Of a stretch of DNA of 7,460 bases, positions 1 through 3,703 are shown piece by piece. Under the pieces are notes generated by a model that searched no databases, had not been told where the DNA came from, and saw nothing but the letters and a program-made list of their open reading frames with translations. Position 1 is the stretch's first letter; every line of letters begins with the position of its first letter. The translations under genes were made by a program, and so were the position numbers. Origin of the DNA: Candidatus Nomurabacteria bacterium (GTDB taxonomy: Bacteria; Patescibacteriota; Minisyncoccia; Phycocordibacterales; UBA9973); contig JAHFNN010000043.1 in the NCBI GenBank assembly GCA_023267315.1, forward strand, positions 1 to 7,460, read 5' to 3'.

Positions 1-34
1 AGAAAGAGATAATAATGCGTGCAGTGTTTTCCGA

Positions 35-63
35 ACTCAAGTTTTCTGGAAATACCCTTGAGT
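35..63. repeat. 7-bp inverted repeat (ACTCAAG/CTTGAGT)
   Basis: ACTCAAG at 35-41 and CTTGAGT at 57-63 are perfect inverted copies separated by 15 bases. No run of T follows on either strand, so it is not a convincing terminator for the minus-strand tRNA-Glu transcript. The rest of 1-115 holds no gene I can identify. An open frame running from base 2 to a TGA at 59-61 could be the last codons of a gene outside the window, but it is too short to recognise. Confidence 0.35.
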
Positions 64-115
64 ATAAATGTAAAAATGGCTTTCGTGCCTTACAAAACCG
101 ACTTTTACCTATTTG

Positions 116-187
116 TGACCCCACAGAGAATCGAACTCTGATTATCGGATTGAAAACCCGGTGTCCTAACCGTTAGACGATGGGGCC
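116..187 (-). tRNA. tRNA-Glu (anticodon UUC)
   Basis: Read on the minus strand, the 72 bases fold as a complete cloverleaf. The 7-bp acceptor stem pairs GGCCCCA with TGGGGTC, including one G-T pair. The D arm is GTCT/GGAC, the anticodon loop is TTTTCAA with TTC at 154-152, the variable loop has 4 bases, and the T arm is CAGAG-TTCGATT-CTCTG. The discriminator is A at 116 and no CCA is encoded, so the tail must be added by tRNA nucleotidyltransferase. The outermost anticodon-stem pair is a C-A mismatch. The D arm and GGACACCG segment resemble bacterial tRNA-Glu. It delivers glutamate to GAA/GAG codons. It may be transcribed alone from the promoter at 229-201 or as read-through from the membrane-protein gene at 257-715. 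Confidence 0.96.
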
Positions 188-200
188 AAAAACGTTAAAA

Positions 201-229
201 ACTATAACACCTTTTTAAAAAAAACGCAA
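201..229 (-). promoter_or_regulatory. Putative promoter of tRNA-Glu
   Basis: On the minus strand, TATAGT (206-201) is preceded by TG and one base (extended -10 pattern). TTGCGT (229-224) lies exactly 17 bases upstream, although it matches the -35 consensus at only three positions. The expected transcription start is near 194, a few bases before the mature tRNA 5' end at 187. The spacing supports the call and the weak -35 box limits it. Confidence 0.5.
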
Positions 230-256
230 AAACTTCTCTGGCTATATTCCCCTACT

Positions 257-715
257 CTAGGCTTCAATTTTCCTATCAGAAGCATGTGCTGAGGTATGAG
301 CAAGTAAGACGATCCCGAGTGCGAGAATAAGCACATTTTTGATGATGTATTGACCTTCAAGTGTCGGGATGAAAGGTGCCTGCCAGACTAAATGCGGAAG
401 ACAGATAAGCGGAAGAATCGTGGTAACCAGATGAAGGATCATGAGAGCGAGTGCGAGCTTGGTGAGCTTGGGAAATAGAAAGAGAATACCGATCAATACT
501 TCATATAATGCAAAGAGAATATAGAACGTATCAAACGGCATCAGGAAATAAATTGTTTTATCAAACAGTGCATGAACCAATGGACCTGCAGGAGAAAGTC
601 CGACGACTTTCAAAATCCCAAACAAAAAGTATACAACAAAAAGCGCAATGCGCGCGCACCAGAGCATATTTTTCTGTGCCCAATTAGAAATTTTTGTAGT
701 AAATATGTTACTCAT
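257..715 (-). CDS. DoxX-like / DUF417-like small membrane protein
   Basis: This 152-residue protein has four predicted membrane helices at about 19-39, 62-81, 86-106 and 122-140 and no signal peptide or catalytic domain. The segment FGILKVVGLSPAGPLV (32-47) after helix 1, and TLEGQYIIKN (118-127) before helix 4, are the kind of motifs seen in DoxX-like and YkgB/DUF417-type proteins of the inner membrane. Members of this broad group have been linked to redox or thiol stress, but a specific function cannot be assigned here. The ATG at 715 is the natural start: it lies about 20 bases downstream of an extended -10 box and only a weak AAGAA precedes it. The stop is TAG. It ends 69 bases before the tRNA-Glu gene on the same strand. 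I am confident of the gene and the family style, but not of the role. Confidence 0.85.
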   Translation of the reverse strand: MSNIFTTKISNWAQKNMLWCARIALFVVYFLFGILKVVGLSPAGPLVHALFDKTIYFLMPFDTFYILFALYEVLIGILFLFPKLTKLALALMILHLVTTILPLICLPHLVWQAPFIPTLEGQYIIKNVLILALGIVLLAHTSAHASDRKIEA

Positions 716-735
716 TTCTTAATTTTATATCTGTA

Positions 736-744
736 ATTATATCA
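736..744 (-). promoter_or_regulatory. Putative extended -10 promoter of the DoxX-like gene
   Basis: The minus strand reads TGATATAAT from 744 to 736, which is a perfect TATAAT with the TG-N extension. No good -35 box is visible, which is usual for extended -10 promoters. The predicted start near 729 leaves a leader of about 13 bases before the ATG at 715. The same bases form part of a short inverted repeat (TATCAT 740-745, ATGATA 751-756), which could be chance in this AT-rich stretch. Confidence 0.5.
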
Positions 745-782
745 TGAAATATGATAGGATATGCCCCGTATGGAGGAGTGGC

Positions 783-790
783 TATAAAAT
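783..790 (+). promoter_or_regulatory. Possible -10 region of tRNA-Ser
   Basis: TATAAAAT lies 16 to 23 bases before the tRNA-Ser 5' end, where a -10 box would be expected. No recognisable -35 sequence is found 16-18 bases upstream, so the call rests on position and composition only. Confidence 0.3.
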
Positions 791-805
791 GAGCGGAGCA
801 AATGA

Positions 806-892
806 GGAGGCGTGGCTGAGTGGTTGAAGGCACTGGTTTCGAAAACCAGCATCGGGGAAACTCGATCGTGAGTTCAAATCTCACCGCCTCCG
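806..892 (+). tRNA. tRNA-Ser (anticodon CGA)
   Basis: This 87-base class II tRNA has a GGAGGCG/CGCCTCC acceptor stem and an anticodon stem CTGGT/ACCAG closing the loop TTCGAAA, with CGA at 840-842. It has a long variable arm (850-867, with an ATCG/CGAT stem) and the T arm GTGAG-TTCAAAT-CTCAC. The long variable arm together with the CGA anticodon identifies serine (UCG codons). The discriminator is G and no CCA is encoded. It is followed after only 9 bases by the start codon of the gene at 902, so the two are probably on one primary transcript that is cut at the tRNA 3' end. Confidence 0.97.
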
Positions 893-901
893 CAAAATAA
901 A

Positions 902-1264
902 ATGGACGAACTAAGTAACACAATTTACAATCTAGAAACAGCACTTCTTAAACCAGAAGTGAGAAATTCTATTGAACAATTGGATAATTTACTTGCAAAC
1001 GACTTTAGAGAGTTTGGGAGCTCAGGTCTTATATATACAAAAGAAGACATGCTCAAGAGGCTCCCCTCAAATACTGACAAGGTCGTCTTTACTGTGAGCA
1101 ACTTTCAAGTGATCCCAATTTCAGAAAATGTAGCTCTTTCGACTTTCAAAACAGAGAGAACGACAAATGACATCGAGAAAATATCCTCATTGAGAACCTC
1201 TTTGTGGAGAAATGAAGAAGGTGTATGGAAAATATTTTTCCATCAAGGTACACCTATACAGTAA
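902..1264 (+). CDS. SnoaL/DUF4440-type NTF2-like protein
   Basis: This is a 120-residue soluble protein without signal peptide or membrane helix. The layout matches DUF4440 proteins of the NTF2-like superfamily. An N-terminal helix LETALLKPEVR (11-21) is followed by LDNLLANDFREFGSSG (27-42), a central strand region, and a C-terminal SLRTSLWRNEEGVWKIFFHQGTP (96-118). The LLANDF-EFGSSG and FHQGTP segments are the best family signatures. The fold forms a small alpha+beta cone used for ligand binding or as a scaffold, and sequence alone does not reveal the ligand or any catalysis. The ATG at 902 fits the family N-terminus, but no Shine-Dalgarno sequence precedes it because the tRNA-Ser gene ends only 9 bases upstream. 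Stop is TAA. It lies 25 bases before the HAD-like gene and may be cotranscribed with it. Confidence 0.87.
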   Translation: MDELSNTIYNLETALLKPEVRNSIEQLDNLLANDFREFGSSGLIYTKEDMLKRLPSNTDKVVFTVSNFQVIPISENVALSTFKTERTTNDIEKISSLRTSLWRNEEGVWKIFFHQGTPIQ

Positions 1265-1268
1265 GTTG

Positions 1269-1283
1269 TGCGGATAATCCGCA
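1269..1283 (+). other. Small hairpin between two genes
   Basis: TGCGGA (1269-1274) and TCCGCA (1278-1283) form a 6-bp stem with a 3-base loop in the 25-base gap between the gene ending at 1264 and the one starting at 1290. It is followed by AAAATTT, not a T run, so it is at best a weak terminator. It may instead be an mRNA processing or stability element or affect access to the start codon 6 bases downstream. Confidence 0.4.
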
Positions 1284-1289
1284 AAATTT

Positions 1290-1751
1290 ATGGAAATAAA
1301 AGCAATCATTTTTGACTGGGGAAGAACGCTCTTTGACTCAATGTTAAAGAAAGAATTTCCAGAATCAGAAAAAGTTTTAGAATACGCACAAAGTAAAGGC
1401 TACAAACTCGCAGTCGCTTCTTTGGTAAGCGCACTTGCAAATGCAACACTCCCGGAACGAAAGAGTCAAATTGAGAATTCCCCACTGCGTCATTTTTTCG
1501 ATTTTGCCGCGGTGACTGATGGTGACAAAGATCTTGTGCTGGATGAGCTCGTAGAAAAACTAAATCTGCCGAGAAATCAGATCTTGATTATAGATGATCG
1601 AATAATCCGAGGTATTAAATATGGAAATCGACGAGGCCACCCGACTGTCTGGCTACAAAAAGGCAAATTTGAGAACGAGCTACCAAATGAAGAAACCGGC
1701 CAGCCTACATTCATCATCAAATCTCTAGAAGAGTTATTAGGCGTAATCTAG
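1290..1751 (+). CDS. Small HAD-like protein with altered motif I
   Basis: This 153-residue protein has the HAD-superfamily layout. Motif I is IIFDWGRTLFD (6-16), with the nucleophile Asp at D9. The motif II serine is in AVASLV (S44), the motif III lysine is K80 in DGDKDLVLDEL, and the motif IV acids D102-D103 sit in ILIIDDRIIRGIKYGNRRG. The usual second aspartate of the DxD motif, which acts as general acid/base in phosphatases, is replaced by G11. Other HAD proteins with an FDWG start exist, so this may be a subfamily trait, but ordinary phosphatase activity is then uncertain. The cap is small, with only about 33 residues between motifs I and II. The ATG at 1290 places the nucleophile at residue 9, as expected. 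Stop is TAG. The substrate is unknown; a minor phosphatase, another phosphotransfer role or a binding role are all possible. Confidence 0.82.
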   Translation: MEIKAIIFDWGRTLFDSMLKKEFPESEKVLEYAQSKGYKLAVASLVSALANATLPERKSQIENSPLRHFFDFAAVTDGDKDLVLDELVEKLNLPRNQILIIDDRIIRGIKYGNRRGHPTVWLQKGKFENELPNEETGQPTFIIKSLEELLGVI

Positions 1752-1760
1752 TTATAAAGT

Positions 1761-1789
1761 TTGACAAAATTCAATATATAGTATATTAT
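1761..1789 (+). promoter_or_regulatory. Strong sigma-70-type promoter of the helicase
   Basis: TTGACA (1761-1766) is a perfect -35 box, followed after exactly 17 bases by TATTAT (1784-1789), five of six matches to the -10 consensus. The expected start is near 1795-1796. It sits 9 bases after the stop codon of the HAD-like gene and drives a leader of about 270 bases before the helicase. Confidence 0.82.
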
Positions 1790-1795
1790 GCTTGG

Positions 1796-2068
1796 GTAAG
1801 TTAAATCTCATACGTTTTTGTCTTTTTGCCCTATAGCAGAAGGATATAGAGGCACTAATCACTTAGTCTTTATAACGACGAGCGAGGAGCGGATGAATAT
1901 GTACCCATATTCATCACGTCCGAGCAATGTCGTTTCAAAGGTACTTTCCTTTATTTGAAAACTCCGAGACTAAGTCGCGCCTTACGCAATTATAACTACA
2001 GAAGGATACGAACTACAGCACCCAATTGCTGCCCTATTTCTTCTATAACTGCGACTGAAAAAATTAGA
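1796..2068 (+). ncRNA. Structured 5' leader of the DEAD-box helicase mRNA
   Basis: The stretch between the promoter and the helicase start holds a series of inverted repeats. GCC-CTATA (1828-1835) pairs with TATAG-A-GGC (1845-1853). ACTAA (1854-1858) pairs with TTAGT (1863-1867). A long imperfect hairpin spans 1874-1934, with outer stem AACGAC/GTCGTT and a perfect 10-bp inner stem (1892-1901 with 1906-1915) closing a TACC loop. TTTCAAA (1933-1939) can pair with TTTGAAA (1954-1960), overlapping the previous outer stem by two bases. AGTCGC (1973-1978) pairs with GCGACT (2051-2056) around GCAATT (1986-1991)/AATTGC (2024-2029). I recognise no known RNA family: there are no SRP, RNase P, 6S or tmRNA landmarks. 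A cis-acting regulatory leader is the likeliest role, since leaders on RNA helicase genes are known in cold-response or autoregulatory settings. That role is inference; the pairings are visible. Confidence 0.45.
1893..1958 (+). CDS. Possible leader peptide (21 codons) in the helicase 5' leader
   Basis: ATG at 1893 opens a 21-codon frame ending at TGA 1956-1958. AGGAG at 1885-1889, the best Shine-Dalgarno match in the leader, lies 3 bases before this ATG and 9 bases before a second in-frame ATG at 1899, which therefore has the better spacing. The second start would give a 19-residue peptide beginning MYPYSSRPSN. Both ATGs and the ribosome site lie inside the hairpin at 1874-1934, so translation and folding would exclude each other. 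The peptide has no run of one amino acid that would suggest attenuation by a specific tRNA. It may be a chance frame. Confidence 0.25.
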   Translation: MNMYPYSSRPSNVVSKVLSFI

Positions 2069-3322
2069 ATGTATAAAAATATGCATGGAAGAAATTCCAC
2101 ATCACGATCGGCACCAAGCCGTTCGCCACACTCTCGCTTCGGGAATAGTGGCTCTTCATTTGCGCGTACGCGCAATGGTTCAAGTTCACGTGGAAAAGGA
2201 CGTGGCGGATATAGTCAGCGCATCGATATATCAAAGTTTATCAACAAAGCAGTTATCACTACGAAAGAAACTGTAAAATTCGTACCAACACACTCCTTTG
2301 CTGATTTCCCTATCGATGAACGCTTGAAGAAAAATATTATCAAAAAAGGATATGTCACCCCGACTCCAATTCAAGACACTGCGATTCCCCACGCGCTTAA
2401 AGGCAAGGATATCGTCGGTATTGCGAATACTGGTACTGGTAAGACGGCAGCATTTCTCATTCCTCTCATCGACAAAGTACTCAAAAATGATACTGAATCG
2501 ACACTCATCGTCGTCCCTACTCGCGAACTCGCGACTCAGATTGAAGATGAATTGTGTGGCTTTATCGCAGGGCTCAAATTGTATGGAGTTACCTGTGTCG
2601 GCGGCACGAGTATGAGTAAGCAAATCCGCGATCTCAAATACCAAAATCATTTCGTTATCGGAACACCAGGACGATTGAAGGATCTTATTGAACGAAAGTC
2701 ATTGGACCTTTCAAAATTCCACACCATCGTGCTCGATGAAGCAGATCGAATGCTTGATATGGGATTCATCGCTGATATGAAATTCATGATGGCAAAAATG
2801 CCGACTGAACGCCAAGTACTCTTCTTCTCTGCGACCATGTCGCCTGAGATCAAGACGCTCGTCGCGCAATTCCTTCGTGAACCAGTATCTGTCTCAGTAA
2901 AGACTGGTGATACATCAAAAAACGTAGACCAAGATATTATCCGCATAGAACGAGGCGCAAATAAAATGGACGTGCTTCATGACTTATTGAATTCGCAAGA
3001 TTTCTCTAAGGTGCTTGTCTTCGGACGCACGAAGCATGGCGTCGAACAACTCTCAAACGATCTCGTAAAGCGAGGATTCAAATCAGAATCGATTCATGGA
3101 AACAAGAATCAATCAAAACGCCAGAGAGCGCTTGATCAATTCAAGAAAAATCAATTACAGGTATTGGTAGCGACCGATGTGGCCGCTCGAGGAATCGATG
3201 TCTCAGACATTTCACATGTCATCAACTACGATCTCCCAGATACCTACGAAAACTATGTGCACTGCATCGGCCGTACCGGTCGTGCAGGCAAACTTGGTAA
3301 GGCACTTACCTTTGTAGAATAA
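2069..3322 (+). CDS. DEAD-box ATP-dependent RNA helicase (RhlE/CsdA-like)
   Basis: Starting at ATG 2069 the protein has 417 residues. A basic, low-complexity Ser/Arg/Gly tail (about 5-50) ends in RGKGRGG, then comes a two-domain RecA core. Visible motifs are the Q motif TPTPIQ (Q102), motif I ANTGTGKT (119-126, K125), PTRELATQ, TPGR, DEAD (223-226), SAT (254-256), VLVFGRT, VATDVAARGID and HCIGRTGR (398-405). It should unwind or remodel RNA with ATP in the cytoplasm, in ribosome assembly or RNA decay. Motif VI normally begins HR; here the Arg is Cys (C399), while R402 and R405 remain. The chain stops about a dozen residues after motif VI, so the usual last helix is missing. ATG 2081 is an equally possible start and neither has a clear ribosome site. 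An upstream TTG at 1955 would add 38 residues that do not look like helicase and lie in the structured leader. GTAGAAT/ATTCTAC (3314-3329) flanks the stop codon. Confidence 0.93.
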   Translation: MYKNMHGRNSTSRSAPSRSPHSRFGNSGSSFARTRNGSSSRGKGRGGYSQRIDISKFINKAVITTKETVKFVPTHSFADFPIDERLKKNIIKKGYVTPTPIQDTAIPHALKGKDIVGIANTGTGKTAAFLIPLIDKVLKNDTESTLIVVPTRELATQIEDELCGFIAGLKLYGVTCVGGTSMSKQIRDLKYQNHFVIGTPGRLKDLIERKSLDLSKFHTIVLDEADRMLDMGFIADMKFMMAKMPTERQVLFFSATMSPEIKTLVAQFLREPVSVSVKTGDTSKNVDQDIIRIERGANKMDVLHDLLNSQDFSKVLVFGRTKHGVEQLSNDLVKRGFKSESIHGNKNQSKRQRALDQFKKNQLQVLVATDVAARGIDVSDISHVINYDLPDTYENYVHCIGRTGRAGKLGKALTFVE

Positions 3323-3342
3323 ATTCTACGATTAGAAGTAAC

Positions 3343-3376
3343 AAAAATAGCCCCGCTGTAGCGGGGCTATTTTTTT
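3343..3376 (+). terminator. Intrinsic terminator after the helicase
   Basis: A perfect 14-bp stem (3343-3356 with 3361-3374), with a GC-rich core AGCCCCGC/GCGGGGCT and a TGTA loop, is flanked by A5 on the left and T7 on the right (3370-3376). The A and T tracts make it work on either strand in principle. It separates the helicase unit from the copper operon, whose promoter begins 16 bases later. Confidence 0.95.
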
Positions 3377-3391
3377 GCACATCTTTCATTC

Positions 3392-3420
3392 TTGACATAT
3401 ACCCCCAGGGGGTATACACT
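3392..3420 (+). promoter_or_regulatory. Promoter of the copper operon
   Basis: TTGACA (3392-3397) is a perfect -35 box. The -10 is either TACACT (3415-3420, 17-base spacing) or TATACA (3413-3418, 15-base spacing). With the first, the transcription start falls at about 3427, the A of the csoR ATG. With the second, it falls 1-3 bases earlier. Either way the csoR message would be essentially leaderless. The spacer is almost filled by the operator. Confidence 0.8.
3398..3416. promoter_or_regulatory. CsoR-type operator
   Basis: TATACCCCCAGGGGGTATA is a perfect 19-bp palindrome with 9-bp arms around one central A. A TA-rich end, a run of C, a run of G and a TA-rich end is the known operator type of the CsoR family, and the gene starting 11 bases downstream encodes such a protein. 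It begins right after the -35 box and overlaps the -10, so bound repressor should block RNA polymerase. It predicts autoregulation of the whole four-gene operon and release by metal. No second copy is present in the window. Confidence 0.92.
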
Positions 3421-3426
3421 TGCCGT

Positions 3427-3699
3427 ATGAAACAAGACATCAAAAAGAAGGCGTTACGCCGGCTCAAGATTATTGAGGGTCAGGTGCGCGGATTGCAAGA
3501 AATGGTCGATACCGAAAAATACTGTATTGATATTATTACTCAATCCTCAGCAATCAAGGAAGCACTCTCTGGTGTAGAAGATCTTATTCTCGAGAATCAC
3601 CTTTCTACCCATGTGGTACATCAAATCATGCACGGCAAGACAGATCAGCCGGTGAAGGAAATTTTAAAAATTTATAAGCTCGCTCAAAAGAAAAAATAG
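3427..3699 (+). CDS. csoR: CsoR-family copper-sensing repressor
   Basis: This 90-residue all-helical repressor of the CsoR/RcnR/FrmR (DUF156) family carries the hallmark RLKIIEGQVRGLQEMV (12-27). Members are dimers or tetramers that bind palindromic operators as apo-protein and let go when metal binds. Aligned to M. tuberculosis CsoR (C36, H61, C65), the ligands here are C33, H58 and H62, so the last Cys is His. The segment HLSTHVVHQ (58-66) resembles nickel/cobalt RcnR (HLTEHIVHQ), but the N-terminal His of RcnR is absent. The second-shell residues typical of copper CsoR (Tyr35, Glu81) are present as Y32 and E78. With copA downstream, copper is the likely signal. The start has no Shine-Dalgarno sequence, in line with a leaderless message. 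The stop is TAG, 4 bases before copA. It represses its own operon through the operator at 3398-3416. Confidence 0.93.
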   Translation: MKQDIKKKALRRLKIIEGQVRGLQEMVDTEKYCIDIITQSSAIKEALSGVEDLILENHLSTHVVHQIMHGKTDQPVKEILKIYKLAQKKK

Positions 3700-3703
3700 T
3701 CAT

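Noticed and set aside
15..176. 53-codon frame on the plus strand starting at ATG 15
   Set aside because: Its second half is the antisense of tRNA-Glu (PTENRT-like translation), no ribosome site precedes it, and it has no recognisable domain.
708..944. 78-codon frame on the minus strand
   Set aside because: It runs through the complete tRNA-Ser gene in antisense (the AVRFELT-type translation is a familiar tRNA artefact) and overlaps the start of the next gene.
1927..1995. Second 22-codon frame in the helicase leader (ATG 1927)
   Set aside because: It overlaps the better-supported leader frame and has no ribosome site.
1955..2068. Upstream TTG start that would extend the helicase by 38 residues
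   Set aside because: The added residues do not look like helicase and lie within the base-paired leader, and a TTG start without a ribosome site is unlikely when in-frame ATGs exist at 2069 and 2081.
1796..2068. The leader as a known RNA gene (SRP RNA, 6S RNA, RNase P RNA, tmRNA)
   Set aside because: No conserved landmark of these RNAs is found, and the region runs directly into the helicase without a terminator.
3427..3699. Naming the repressor RcnR (nickel/cobalt)
   Set aside because: The His-x3-His pair is RcnR-like, but the N-terminal His ligand is missing, the copper-type Tyr and Glu are kept and the operon is for copper.
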